A stretch of DNA of 39,112 nt from Clostridia bacterium (GCA_017404025.1 JAFRDD010000046.1:1-39112); one strand, 5' to 3'; shown: positions 7,646-17,185, numbered from the stretch's first letter. A program made the numbers and translations. Notes: generated from the letters alone by a model not told the origin.

Positions 7646-7657
7646 ATGACTGTCTCT
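7633..7657. terminator. Hairpin at the end of HNH cassette 3
   Basis: An 8-bp stem, AGAGACAG / CTGTCTCT, with a 9-nt loop that holds the HNH stop codon. CTTTTATTT follows on the plus strand and a weaker U-rich stretch on the minus strand, so it can end the HNH gene and the convergent tape measure unit. Confidence 0.7.
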
Positions 7658-7667
7658 CTTTTATTTA

Positions 7668-10600
7668 TCAAAAATCAGCCTCTCCTGAACGCTTCTTTGC
7701 TAACTCTTGTGAAGATGTTACTTCACTCTCAACTATGTAGGCTCTTATTGGCTGTTCTGTTAATGCATTTCTTAAGTTCTCTGTATCTTCCTGACCTGTT
7801 GTGTTAGATACATACATTGGTTTATAGTCATAATCTGTAGAAGGTGCAGGAACTGATGCAGATGATGCAGCAGAACTACCACTACCATTTCTTGAAGAAC
7901 TTTTTATTTTAGCAATCTGTGCAATACCTGATGCTGCAACTGCTGCTGCTGTAACACCACCTATGATTTGTCCGTATGGCGGTGGATATGTTGCTGATGC
8001 TTGTAAGAAAGCACCAATTGAACCTGCAAGGGTATTGATAACGGCTTCTGCAATTCTCATTGCTTTGATGTTTTCAAACTGCTTGTCTGCTTCTGCTTCT
8101 GACATTTTTCCAGCCTTTACTTTTGCCTTAATATCTTCTTCATAAATATCAGCAAGCGAACCGAATAAATTTGCTATTTGGCTAACAGCCTCTTTTGTCA
8201 TATTTATTCTTTCCTGTAGTAACTGATTCTGAATATCAGCATAGTGTTGTTCTCTTTCTGCCTCTTTCTGCTGGATGTTTAATAATGCATTTTGATATTC
8301 TTCTTCTGCATTAAGTCTTTCTTCGTAACTGATATTTTGGTCTTTTCTTCTTTCATCCCACAAATCTTTAATTCGCTGAAGGCCATCCATTTCAATTTGA
8401 TATATGCTATCCCATTCTTTTTGTTCTTTTTCTGGATTAGCACCACCCAACATTTCCCAAATTGTTAAACCACCATTTTTTGATTTATTTATTTCAAACT
8501 GTGCAATTGCATTTTTTGTGTCTTTATCTACTTGGTCAAGTGATTTTTGAAAATATGTTTTACTTATTTCGGCTCTTTTCTGCCAACCTTCAAGAGTAAC
8601 ATTATTGATTTCAGTATTAAGTTCTTCTACTTTTGCAACTGCCTTATCATATTCATCTGATGGAAGTAAATTATTTTCATCAACAAAACTTATAATTTCC
8701 TGATAATGTTGAAGTTCTGTATTCAAACCTTCAAGTTTAATCCTTGTGTTTTCAAAAGCATTTTGTATTTCACCTTCTTCATCTGTTCCAAGAATAAATT
8801 TCTTTATATTAAAGTCTGAATTTGTTAAATCAAGTTCCCTTTGAAGTTTAGCAAGTTCTGTATTCAAATCTGGTTGTATTGTCTTTTCAAACAACCTGAT
8901 TATTTCATCATTAATCTTTCTCTGTGCTTCTTCACTTGATTTATTAATTGCATCATTGAACCTAGCATTAAAAATCTTTTTAATGCTGTCGAATGATTTT
9001 TCTAAACCAGCAGACGCATTTTCCAAGTCAAAAATATTTATTTCATTTGCTTCTTTTAAAGCATTTTTTACTTGGTTAAGAACTTTCTTAATCTGGTCTT
9101 TTGCGTCTTTTGTATTTGCAGTAACATTTAACTGAACAGTAAGATAGTCCTGTAAGGATTTTAATTCTTCCTTATAGTTATTAACTGTTTCTCTGATGGT
9201 TGTTCCATACTGCTGCTGTATTTTTGTCTGATAGTCTTTTTCAATTCTTTCTCTTTCCTTTTTGGCTTCTTCTGCTGCTTTTTTACGTTTTTCTTCTTCT
9301 TCTTTAACCTTTTTTGTAGCTTCTTCTTCCGCTTTCTTCTGTTTAGCAGCATATTCCCTGTCATAAGCAAGTTTATCATTAACTGTCTTTTTATACTCGT
9401 TGGAATCTTCTTTGTATGAGTATTTTAAATTCTCAAAATATTCATCATAAAGTTTCTTTCCATCCTCTGTATATTTCCAGTCAGAACCATATTTTGCGTC
9501 ATTATGGTCAATAAGTTCTTTTAAATCATTTGCTCTGTCTGCTGCTCTTTCTCTTTCCCTTTTTGTCTGATGTTTTTTAACTGCATCATCATAGGCAGTT
9601 TCCACTTCCTCAACAGCATCAACAACAATAGTTTTGGCATTATTAACACCTGATTTAATATCATCACCGATTTTTCCCCATTGGCCTGTGAAAACATCAA
9701 TCATCACCTTGCCAACTGTACCAAGAACATTCAATACTTCCTTGATTGGTACAAGGAAATAATTCTTGATTGCAGCACCAGCAGCAGCCAATCCACCTTT
9801 AAGTTTTGCAAGTGCTTGATTGAATTTTTCACTTCCTTTAATAGCCTCTTTTATCTTACTTCCAAACAAGGTAAATGCAGTTACAATAGCCATTACAGCA
9901 GTTAATACAACCCCGATTGGATTTGCTTTCATTGCTGCATTTAAACCCTTCTGTGCTACTGTTGCAGTATTGGTTGCTACTGTCTGTGCATTAGTTGCCA
10001 CTGTTTCTGCTTGGGTTGCAGTAGTAACTTGTTTGGTTGTAGATAACCAAACCTTCATAGCAGTGCTTAAACCTTGTGTTCGCTTAAGTAAACCGTCCAA
10101 TCCCTGAAGGCCTTGAACAAGTGCCATTGCCTGTTGAACTTTTAACAATGCCTTTGCAACATCTTCATTCTTTTCACCGAATAGACCTATTGCTGCATTA
10201 ACAGCACTGAATCCAGCAGCCATATTTGCTGCAATACCCCTGATATTACTTAATTGGTCTCCAACATCAGTACTGGAGTACTTAAGCATTTCCTGCTGTT
10301 CAGCAAGATTATGGGTTATTTCTGCTGCTCTGTTGAACGCATTGATATATTCCTGACTTGCTGGGTCAAGTTGTTCTAATTGGGTTTTGAGTGCCTTTAA
10401 TTCTTGTCTCTGATTTTGATATGTAAGCGATAAACCTTCTAAAGCAGATTTGTAATTACCAACGTTTCGTTGATAGTTACCCATTGTGGCATCAATTGAC
10501 TTTAATTCAGTGTCAAGTTCTGCAATTCTCTTAAGAATCGCACCACCAACTTCTGCATTTTCCCTTTCTTCGGCACTTAAGTTTTTGTATTCATTTCGTA

Positions 10601-10856
10601 AATTAACAAGTTCCTGATTCAACGCCCTGTATGAACCTTCTGCATAGTTCATAGCATTTTTACTGTCTTTGGTAACTTCTGTTAACTTGGTTTGTGCCTT
10701 TGCAATTTCTTCTAGTGTTTTGCCGTATTCTTCACTTGATTTATCAGTTTTTACCAAGTCATCCCTTAATTCATTGATATAGTTTTTCAATTCCTTAACG
10801 GTATTGATTGCTTGGTCGGTTTTTATATTGATTATTTTAACAACTTCTGTTTCCAT
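7668..10856 (-). CDS. Tail tape measure protein
   Basis: 1062 residues, the length ruler of a long non-contractile tail. The first 250 residues are helical coiled coil with the Bacteroidetes tape measure pattern (INTVKELKNYINELRDDL, GNYQRNVGNYKSALEG). A hydrophobic Ala/Thr-rich region follows at about 250-340 (TNTATVAQKGLNAAMKANPI, VVLTAVMAIVTAFTLFGSKI), then a long Lys/Glu coiled coil with KKKAAEEAKKERERIEKDYQ. The C-terminal part has another hydrophobic segment (AEAVINTLAGSIGAFLQAS, GGVTAAAVAASGIAQIAKI). If the usual rule of about 1.5 angstrom per residue holds, the tail would be roughly 160 nm. The gene is a unit of its own between two hairpin terminators. Confidence 0.92.
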   Translation of the reverse strand: METEVVKIINIKTDQAINTVKELKNYINELRDDLVKTDKSSEEYGKTLEEIAKAQTKLTEVTKDSKNAMNYAEGSYRALNQELVNLRNEYKNLSAEERENAEVGGAILKRIAELDTELKSIDATMGNYQRNVGNYKSALEGLSLTYQNQRQELKALKTQLEQLDPASQEYINAFNRAAEITHNLAEQQEMLKYSSTDVGDQLSNIRGIAANMAAGFSAVNAAIGLFGEKNEDVAKALLKVQQAMALVQGLQGLDGLLKRTQGLSTAMKVWLSTTKQVTTATQAETVATNAQTVATNTATVAQKGLNAAMKANPIGVVLTAVMAIVTAFTLFGSKIKEAIKGSEKFNQALAKLKGGLAAAGAAIKNYFLVPIKEVLNVLGTVGKVMIDVFTGQWGKIGDDIKSGVNNAKTIVVDAVEEVETAYDDAVKKHQTKRERERAADRANDLKELIDHNDAKYGSDWKYTEDGKKLYDEYFENLKYSYKEDSNEYKKTVNDKLAYDREYAAKQKKAEEEATKKVKEEEEKRKKAAEEAKKERERIEKDYQTKIQQQYGTTIRETVNNYKEELKSLQDYLTVQLNVTANTKDAKDQIKKVLNQVKNALKEANEINIFDLENASAGLEKSFDSIKKIFNARFNDAINKSSEEAQRKINDEIIRLFEKTIQPDLNTELAKLQRELDLTNSDFNIKKFILGTDEEGEIQNAFENTRIKLEGLNTELQHYQEIISFVDENNLLPSDEYDKAVAKVEELNTEINNVTLEGWQKRAEISKTYFQKSLDQVDKDTKNAIAQFEINKSKNGGLTIWEMLGGANPEKEQKEWDSIYQIEMDGLQRIKDLWDERRKDQNISYEERLNAEEEYQNALLNIQQKEAEREQHYADIQNQLLQERINMTKEAVSQIANLFGSLADIYEEDIKAKVKAGKMSEAEADKQFENIKAMRIAEAVINTLAGSIGAFLQASATYPPPYGQIIGGVTAAAVAASGIAQIAKIKSSSRNGSGSSAASSASVPAPSTDYDYKPMYVSNTTGQEDTENLRNALTEQPIRAYIVESEVTSSQELAKKRSGEADF

Positions 10857-10912
10857 CTAATAATAAAACTTTTATTAAAAATATTTTATTATCAGATAAA
10901 GGGATTAAAGAA

Positions 10913-10940
10913 AATAAGCAGCCATTTCTGACTGCTTATT
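10913..10940 (-). terminator. Terminator after the adhesin genes
   Basis: A 9-bp stem, AATAAGCAG / CTGCTTATT, with a 10-nt loop. On the minus strand it runs into TTTTCTTTAA. It lies between the end of the gene at 10970 and the tape measure start, and so closes the 15811-10970 unit. Confidence 0.75.
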
Positions 10941-10969
10941 AGTTTATTTTGTTGTGGAATTATTAGTTT

Positions 10970-11965
10970 TTAAACACTCTCTACTGTCCAACCTGTAGGA
11001 ATACCACTGTTACCTGTTGACCAACCTGTAGAAGATGATGATTTGACAAATGTTTTTGTTCCTGTAACATCTAAACCTGCATTTACTACCCAGTTTTGTG
11101 TTTTGGTATTAGCAGGGTTTGTTCCAAGACATTTTATATATCCCAATTTTCTACAGTTATAGAACATACCATAATAACAAGTTGTCGGCATATCGGATGC
11201 AAGCAGTTCGGGTGCTTGTGTAAGGCCTGAACAACCATAGAACATAGTTCTATAACAAGATTCTGCTAAAGTGGTTGCAGGTAAGTAATCAGTTGATACA
11301 CCTGTCAAAGAAGTACAGCCATTAAACATATTGAAATAACATTCTTTTGCTAATGTTGTTGATGGTAATTCTGATGGTGCTGTGGTAAGGTTTGTACAAC
11401 CCTGAAATAAGTTTCTGTAAGTATTCTGAACCAAAGTAGTTGCAGGCAATACCAAATTTTCAGCAGAAGTCAATCCTGTACAGTTCAAGAATATTCCAGT
11501 AAATGTGTGAACTTCTGTAACCTCTGTTAATGTTCTAAAAGTTGTACTGTTAATTAAAGACATTATATTACCATAAACAATAAACGGACAAGTTGTAGTA
11601 AACAAATTATTATAACTATTATTACTACCACAATAACTTGCATTATTACCTCTGAACAATATCTTATCTCCTGCATTAACTGAAAATGAAGGTGCTGAAC
11701 TACCTGTTGCACTTGTTATACTTGTCCAAGTTGTACCATTATCCAAACTATATTCAATAGTTTTATCAGGTGATGATGATGAATTATTCTTTTTCCACCC
11801 GATTGTACCTGCTGAAAATACTTCAAATGTAAGGTATTGCTGTTTATAGTCAATTGGTTCTGGTTCTGGTGTTGCTGTGAATCTTTGATAAATAAGTTCA
11901 CCGTTCCTATAAATCATAGGAACTGGATTACCATTTAAATGTATAGAATCTAATACTATTTCCAT
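10970..11965 (-). CDS. Tail adhesin with BspA-like leucine-rich repeats
   Basis: 331 residues. The N-terminus (SIHLNGNPVPMIYRNGELIY) is the short attachment segment seen in Bacteroidales phage tail proteins. At about residue 45 begins a module found four times in this phage: a beta domain starting YLTFEVFSAGTIGW and ending FIVYGNIMSL, four or five BspA-type repeats of the form LPATTLAxxCYxxMFxGC, and a cap with YIKCLGTNP and GIPTGWTV. BspA repeats in bacteria bind host surfaces, so a receptor-binding role is likely. It is the last gene of the fibre unit, 1 nt after its neighbour. Confidence 0.75.
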   Translation of the reverse strand: MEIVLDSIHLNGNPVPMIYRNGELIYQRFTATPEPEPIDYKQQYLTFEVFSAGTIGWKKNNSSSSPDKTIEYSLDNGTTWTSITSATGSSAPSFSVNAGDKILFRGNNASYCGSNNSYNNLFTTTCPFIVYGNIMSLINSTTFRTLTEVTEVHTFTGIFLNCTGLTSAENLVLPATTLVQNTYRNLFQGCTNLTTAPSELPSTTLAKECYFNMFNGCTSLTGVSTDYLPATTLAESCYRTMFYGCSGLTQAPELLASDMPTTCYYGMFYNCRKLGYIKCLGTNPANTKTQNWVVNAGLDVTGTKTFVKSSSSTGWSTGNSGIPTGWTVESV

Positions 11966-11966
11966 A

Positions 11967-12416
11967 TCAATTAATTCTGTTTCCGTTTATATATAAATTA
12001 TGTGTTGGTATCAATAATGGCTGTGGTGGTTCTGGGTCTTCGATATATACTTGAATTTTAGCAGAAGCATATTGATATTCTGATGTACTAAATAATCCAG
12101 ACCAATATAAATCAATTGGTGAATCAAATTCATATACTGTTCCTTCTACTAAAGTGGTATGTGTTTGCGCTGTCCAACTTTCATCACTAAAATTATAGTA
12201 ATGGTTTGAAAATATATTATTACCTAAATTAAATCTGTTTTCTCCAGCATAACCATATTGTGAACCTGTAACTAAAAACCAAGATTTACCATCAGTATTA
12301 ATATTTGGTAATTCTGAAAAACACCCATCATTACCTAAATTACCACTTACATCCCATCTGATTTTTCTAAATGGAACACTTCTATCAAAATCACTTGTTA
12401 TTGCTATCCATCCCAT
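11967..12416 (-). CDS. Hypothetical tail-associated protein
   Basis: 149 residues in a tight operon, 2 nt after the preceding gene and 1 nt before the next. It is beta-rich and aromatic (DGKSWFLVTGSQYGYAGENR, NHYYNFSDESWTAQTHTT) with a C-terminal EDPEPPQPLLIPTHNLYING. The last segment, NLYINGNRIN, resembles the start of its downstream neighbour (SIHLNGNPVP), suggesting a shared attachment or shuffling motif. It could be a carbohydrate-binding fibre component. No family recognised. Confidence 0.5.
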   Translation of the reverse strand: MGWIAITSDFDRSVPFRKIRWDVSGNLGNDGCFSELPNINTDGKSWFLVTGSQYGYAGENRFNLGNNIFSNHYYNFSDESWTAQTHTTLVEGTVYEFDSPIDLYWSGLFSTSEYQYASAKIQVYIEDPEPPQPLLIPTHNLYINGNRIN

Positions 12417-12418
12417 AA

Positions 12419-13510
12419 TTAATTAACCGTCCATCCTTTACTTCTTGCATTTGCTAAAGCAGTTTGTCCTTCAGCAGATGTAAGTTTATTTAAGTTTGTT
12501 GTTCCAAGAGTAATTGTTTTACCTGATGCTGTAGGTAGTGCATTTAATATATTAATTAAACTTGTTTCTGTCAGTGCTGTACAATTATTCCATCCCCACT
12601 GGCTCATATTTAAATTCGGTAAAGCATCTACTGTTATATCGGTTAAATAGTTGTTGCCATAAAATTGTGGTGTACCGACTGTAGAAACTTTTGACAAATT
12701 TCCTAAACGAAGGGAAACAATATTAGTACAATACCTGACCAACTGTCTTAATATTGTAACACTATCTGTATTTGTAAATGTTGCAGCAGTTAAACTTTGT
12801 GACACTCTATTTGTATCATCATTACCAAATGGATAACTAATATTTGTCACTCCTGAACAATCCGCTTCAAAATATTTAATTGTCTGAATACAACCATCAT
12901 CGGCTACTACTCCAGAATTGTCGGTTCTTCCCAACATCGCTCTAGGATTAGTATAAAAACTATCGTTTCTTGCACATATACTTTTAATACCATTGAAATT
13001 GAAATCACAAGGTGTTATTGCGGTTACACCATAGTCAAATAAATATCCTTGACTGAATGAATAACCTTGATTATTGGTATTCCCAAGATTATTAACAAGT
13101 ACTAATGGATTACAAGGTTGATATGCTTCCTGATAAATATGAATATAATCAGATTCATCAGTAAATCCAGAATAACTTGCAACCAATTTATATGCACCAA
13201 CCAATTCTCTTGTTTCTGCTGTTGTTGGAGAAATTGTTGTTGGGTTAGGGGATGGTGTAATTGTTGCTTTGCTTGTTATATTTCTTGTACGGCCATCATC
13301 ATAATATCCTGTAACTGTGAAAGTACAGTTAGCACTTGTTGCGTTACCACCACTATAAGGAATATCAACCACCCAAGTGACATTATCAATTGATATTCCA
13401 GTTAAATTAGCAGTGCTGTTTGGGTAAATCTGAACATCACCTGCATATATTGCTGAAATTTCAGTATCACCGATATAAACTGTTATATTATTTTCACCTA
13501 CGTTTACCAT
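12419..13510 (-). CDS. Tail adhesin, Ig-like start and BspA-type LRR end
   Basis: 363 residues. It starts with an attachment segment (NITVYIGDTEISAIYAGDVQ), followed by an Ig-like beta domain up to about residue 130 (CTFTVTGYYDDGRTRNITSK). The C-terminal two thirds contain degenerate BspA-like repeats (NIVSLRLGNLSKVSTV, YLTDITVDALPNLNM, GKTITLGTTNLNKL) ending ARSKGWTVN. This LRR type differs from the CYxxMF modules in the neighbouring adhesins. It starts 3 nt after the fibre gene's stop. A receptor-binding or virion surface role is inferred. Confidence 0.65.
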   Translation of the reverse strand: MVNVGENNITVYIGDTEISAIYAGDVQIYPNSTANLTGISIDNVTWVVDIPYSGGNATSANCTFTVTGYYDDGRTRNITSKATITPSPNPTTISPTTAETRELVGAYKLVASYSGFTDESDYIHIYQEAYQPCNPLVLVNNLGNTNNQGYSFSQGYLFDYGVTAITPCDFNFNGIKSICARNDSFYTNPRAMLGRTDNSGVVADDGCIQTIKYFEADCSGVTNISYPFGNDDTNRVSQSLTAATFTNTDSVTILRQLVRYCTNIVSLRLGNLSKVSTVGTPQFYGNNYLTDITVDALPNLNMSQWGWNNCTALTETSLINILNALPTASGKTITLGTTNLNKLTSAEGQTALANARSKGWTVN

Positions 13511-13513
13511 AAA

Positions 13514-15811
13514 TTAATCAGTAACAAAGTATATTGTATTATTGTCTTTTGTTGTTATTGCATCATATTCTAATTGCGAACCATACCAGAATTTAAATGA
13601 ACTCCAAGTTGGTGCACCAGAACCACTTGATTGAAGTATTTGTCCTGATGTACCTGCTGCTGTTGGTGCATAAAAATTAGGTAATGAAGATGAACTTGAT
13701 ACTCTAAGGACATTTGCCTGTGCTGTTCCGTTCATCTGATATGTAACTTCATAAGCAACATTTCCAGTTGTTCCTGTAATTATACCTTGACTATTCCAAG
13801 TAGGAAACTTTCTTTCGTTATTTGCAGTAACGTTTGCTTTATCTGCTTTTGTTGCGACATCTGCACTTGTTGCGTAGTTATCCATATTGATAGTATCGGC
13901 ATCAGTAATCACATATAAAGCATCTTCTGTATAACTTGTTAAAGCACTATATTCTGCTTTGGTTATTTCAATAATATTGGCATTTCCACCACCACCTCCT
14001 TGAATGACAAGATTACCACCGTTGGTAATTCCAGACCCATTAATAGTAGCGAAATCTGTTGTTTTAGTATAAGCACTTACTGTATCATCAATTTGTGTCT
14101 TAACATCAGCACTTGTTACGAAATCACTAACATCAGGAATTGTTATTCCAGTAACTGAAATCACATTATTTGCATCAATATCAATATTAGAACCTGCTGT
14201 ATAAGTAGCACCACCACCTTGAATAACCAAGTTACCACCATTTGTAATACCTGAACCATTAATTGTTGCAAAATCTTCTGTCTTGGTGTATGCACTTAAT
14301 GATTGATGTTCCTTAAGATATGTTGATTCACACCTTGCACTTTCACTTGCAATAGCATCATTCACTTGGCCTGTGGTTGCATATCCATAACCTTCAATTT
14401 GTGATTTTACTTGTCCTGATGTAACAAAATCAGATACGTCTGGAATATCAGCAGGTTTTGCATAAGTTTCTTCGCATCTTGCACTTTCAGCACCAATTGC
14501 TGTATTAATAGCAGTGTTGGTTTGTGCACTTGTATAATAAGCATCAAGCGATTGGTGTTCTTTAAGATAAGTGCTTTCGCATCTTGCGGATTCTGCTGCA
14601 ATTGCATCATTTACTTGTCCTGTTGTTGCATAACCGTACTGTTCAATTTGCGTCTTTGCATCAGCACTATTGATATAGTGATATTCTTCTACCTGTGTTT
14701 TAACATCAGCACTTGTTACATAATTATAACCCTCAATTTGTGATTTTACATCACCAGAATTAACAAAATGTTTATTGTCAATATCGTTTTTTGTATAATA
14801 ATTATCTGGATTGAAAATATCAGTTAAAGGAATTTCAATATCTTCTTGTCCAGCGTCAGTATTAAACGAAATTACGAGATTTCCACCACTGATATATACA
14901 TTATCCACCATACCATCTTTGATGAATTCTGTGGCATCTACAGTGCCAACAACAGTGTTTTCTTTATCATAAAAGAAAATTGTCTTTGCACTACTAACGT
15001 ATTCAACAGAATCAAATAAACCTGCTAAACTTTGGTGTTCTTTTAAGTAGGTGCTTTCACATCTTGCAGATTCTGCTGCTATAGCATCATTAACTTGGCC
15101 TGTTGTTGCGTAACCATACTGTTCAATTTGTGTCTTTGCATCAGCACTATTGATATAGTGATACTGTTCTACCTGTGTTTTAACATCAGCAGAAGTAACA
15201 AAATCATCTAAATCTGGAATATCACTAATCTTAAGATAAGTTTCTTCCGTCCTTGCTGATTCTGCTGCTAAAGCACTATTGATTTCGGTGTTAACATAAC
15301 CAGATGTGACAAAATGTTTATCGTTGATTTGGGTTTCAACCTGTGCACTGGTTGTATAGTTATATCCCTCAATTTGGGTTTTTGTTTGGGAACTTGTAAC
15401 ATAATTACGTTCATCAATCTGTGATTTTACATCAGCACTTGTGACAAAATCAGAAACATCTGGAATATCTGATTGTTTAGCATAAGTTGATTCACTTCTT
15501 GCACTTTCAGCACCAACAGCAGCATCTATTGCTTCGTTCATTTGTTCTGTGGTAGAATAAGCACTTAATGATTGGTGTTCGGTAATATACCCTTGTTCTT
15601 GTACCCATTCTTCTGTTGCCATTCCAGATGTTGCAGCACTTATCATTCCCTCAACCTGTTCTGTATTGGAATAATCGGTTAATGCGCTTTCAACAATATT
15701 TATAACATCACCTGTTGTAATATATTCGACATCCCTTGTTGTTGCTGTTTGCAATAACTGTCTTGGAATGTAAACTTTCTGATATTCTGTTGTATTTTGT
15801 AAATAAATCAT
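13514..15811 (-). CDS. Tail fibre protein with internal repeats
   Basis: 765 residues, mostly repeats of short units such as FVTSADVKTQIEQYGY and ESARCESTYLKEHQSL, typical of trimeric fibre shafts. A 57-residue segment is present twice with one substitution (14546-14716 and 15026-15196). Two copies of FATINGSGITNGGNLVIQGG occur near residues 510-610. The C-terminus has the common fibre ending YDAITTKDNNTIYFVTD. The N-terminus (MIYLQNTTEYQKVYIPRQL) probably attaches to the baseplate. It begins a transcription unit after the hairpin at 15870-15901. Function in host attachment is inferred from architecture. Confidence 0.8.
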   Translation of the reverse strand: MIYLQNTTEYQKVYIPRQLLQTATTRDVEYITTGDVINIVESALTDYSNTEQVEGMISAATSGMATEEWVQEQGYITEHQSLSAYSTTEQMNEAIDAAVGAESARSESTYAKQSDIPDVSDFVTSADVKSQIDERNYVTSSQTKTQIEGYNYTTSAQVETQINDKHFVTSGYVNTEINSALAAESARTEETYLKISDIPDLDDFVTSADVKTQVEQYHYINSADAKTQIEQYGYATTGQVNDAIAAESARCESTYLKEHQSLAGLFDSVEYVSSAKTIFFYDKENTVVGTVDATEFIKDGMVDNVYISGGNLVISFNTDAGQEDIEIPLTDIFNPDNYYTKNDIDNKHFVNSGDVKSQIEGYNYVTSADVKTQVEEYHYINSADAKTQIEQYGYATTGQVNDAIAAESARCESTYLKEHQSLDAYYTSAQTNTAINTAIGAESARCEETYAKPADIPDVSDFVTSGQVKSQIEGYGYATTGQVNDAIASESARCESTYLKEHQSLSAYTKTEDFATINGSGITNGGNLVIQGGGATYTAGSNIDIDANNVISVTGITIPDVSDFVTSADVKTQIDDTVSAYTKTTDFATINGSGITNGGNLVIQGGGGGNANIIEITKAEYSALTSYTEDALYVITDADTINMDNYATSADVATKADKANVTANNERKFPTWNSQGIITGTTGNVAYEVTYQMNGTAQANVLRVSSSSSLPNFYAPTAAGTSGQILQSSGSGAPTWSSFKFWYGSQLEYDAITTKDNNTIYFVTD
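14546..14716 (-). repeat. 57-codon fibre repeat, copy 2
   Basis: Encodes the segment from TSADVKTQVEEYHYINSAD to KEHQSL. It differs from copy 1 by one residue (E for Q), while the DNA differs at many third positions. Confidence 0.85.
15026..15196 (-). repeat. 57-codon fibre repeat, copy 1
   Basis: The partner of 14546-14716. The protein is conserved but synonymous sites have diverged, which suggests selection on the shaft sequence after an old duplication. Confidence 0.85.
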
Positions 15812-15869
15812 ATTAAAAAAACGTTTTATTAAAAATATTTTAAAATATCATTTTGGGATTATAAAAAAG

Positions 15870-15901
15870 AAAGGGTAAGGAACAAATAAACCTTACCCTT
15901 T
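15870..15901 (-). terminator. Strong terminator between scaffold and fibre units
   Basis: An 11-bp stem, AAAGGGTAAGG / CCTTACCCTTT, with a 10-nt loop, followed on the minus strand by CTTTTTTAT. It lies between the scaffold stop (15929) and the fibre start (15811). Confidence 0.85.
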
Positions 15902-15928
15902 GAAATATAATAAAAACTATGAAAAGAA

Positions 15929-16558
15929 TTACTTGCAGTATTTTTCAATAAAACTATCTAATTTTTCATTTCCTGATTTTGCAATTTTTTTGAATTCATC
16001 CTGTGCAGGTTTTGCTGCTGGTTTTCCTTCTAATGTTTCAATTCTACGTTTTAATTCATCAACAACATTGTAAAGTTCATTTACTTCCTCTCTCAACTTA
16101 ACGACTGCTTCTGTATCTGATTCTTCACCTTCGTTTGATGGATTTTCTACTTCTTCTGCCTTAACAGAAGTTTTTCCAGATTCATTGTTTTCATCTTCTG
16201 TTTCAGGTTCATCACTTGGTTCAGAAGGTTCGTCTGGAGTATCAGGTGTTTCAGGTTCATCACTTGGTGTATCTGGGTCAGCAGGTTCATCACCTTCTTG
16301 TTCGATAGGTTCTTCTCTCTGTCTGATTTCAACCAAAACACCATTTTCTACGATAAGTGTTCTTCCATCTTCATCACCAAGATAGTATTCACCATCAGGT
16401 GCAACTTCTGTTGTTTGTTCTTCTGTATTAATTATATTCACTGCTTCACCGACTTCTAATTCTTCACCATCATATTGAAGAACACCTTTATCTGTTGTGA
16501 CTTGTCCAAATTCTGCAAGTATTTTCTGCAATGCGACTTTAATTTTATCTAATTTCAT
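15929..16558 (-). CDS. Putative capsid scaffolding protein
   Basis: 209 residues, highly acidic. The middle is a low-complexity Pro/Glu/Asp/Ser region (about 80-150, e.g. PDTPSDEPETPDTPDEPSEP), followed by a coiled coil (KLREEVNELYNVVDELKRRI) and a basic C-terminus with FIEKYCK. Acidic and coiled-coil composition with a short basic tail is typical of scaffolds, whose C-terminus contacts the capsid protein. A short beta motif (GEYYLGDEDGRTLIVENG) precedes the acidic region. It directly follows the protease gene (4 nt), the usual protease-scaffold pairing, although the capsid gene itself is 9 kb away. Confidence 0.6.
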   Translation of the reverse strand: MKLDKIKVALQKILAEFGQVTTDKGVLQYDGEELEVGEAVNIINTEEQTTEVAPDGEYYLGDEDGRTLIVENGVLVEIRQREEPIEQEGDEPADPDTPSDEPETPDTPDEPSEPSDEPETEDENNESGKTSVKAEEVENPSNEGEESDTEAVVKLREEVNELYNVVDELKRRIETLEGKPAAKPAQDEFKKIAKSGNEKLDSFIEKYCK

Positions 16559-16562
16559 TGTA

Positions 16563-17162
16563 CTATTTATTTAATTTTGACTTTATTTTTGCAATTAAAT
16601 TTAAGATTTCCTGTTCTTCTTCATCCTGTGGTTCTTCCACCAATACAGTATCAAAAAATCCAGCAAGTGAAAAACCTTTGAAAGTTCCGTCCTTAATCTG
16701 CTGCCATATTTCTTCATTATTGACTTTATATTCAGCGAATAAAGAACCATCTTCAATATCTTCAAATCCCTTTGGGTTAATGCCATTTTCAGTGTCTTTA
16801 ATGAACCACTGTACCAAATTAACACCTTGTTCAAGTTTGTTGTTGTGCTGTGTATCTACGTTGTTCTGAAAACCATCATAAAGGTACTTTTCAGCCATAA
16901 TTCTGATAGTTTCCTTATCATATTCAATAAGATATTCAAAACCACTAATTCCAACCCTGTAGATAGGGAAATCTGCTCTCATTATAACACCTCTTACAAT
17001 GTGCTTATCTTCATTTTCAACAGCAAACTTTAATGGTTGTTCATCCTTGTTAAATGCCATCCAAGCAGTTTCTACTGCTGGGTCATCAACCAAAGAAATA
17101 CAATACATTCCTTCATCCTCACTATTGATAAGTGCCTTGTATATAGGTAATTTCTTTAACAT
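16563..17162 (-). CDS. XkdF-like prohead protease
   Basis: 199 residues, resembling the phage serine protease XkdF group (Peptidase_S78_2). Visible features are the N-terminal MYCISLVDDPAVETAWMAFN, IVRGVIMRADFPIYR, a His in NVDTQHNNK (about residue 104) and the Ser-containing KGFSLAGFFD (about 170), plausible catalytic positions. The C-terminus is charged and coiled. Proteases of this group cleave scaffold and capsid during head maturation. The gene is coupled to the scaffold candidate downstream and sits after the holin gene, away from portal and capsid, as if head genes have been rearranged. Confidence 0.75.
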   Translation of the reverse strand: MLKKLPIYKALINSEDEGMYCISLVDDPAVETAWMAFNKDEQPLKFAVENEDKHIVRGVIMRADFPIYRVGISGFEYLIEYDKETIRIMAEKYLYDGFQNNVDTQHNNKLEQGVNLVQWFIKDTENGINPKGFEDIEDGSLFAEYKVNNEEIWQQIKDGTFKGFSLAGFFDTVLVEEPQDEEEQEILNLIAKIKSKLNK

Positions 17163-17185
17163 AAATATCTGTTTATAATAAAATA

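Noticed and set aside
9161..9379. Lys-rich ORF inside the tape measure gene
   Set aside because: It is an out-of-frame reading of the Lys/Glu coiled-coil region.
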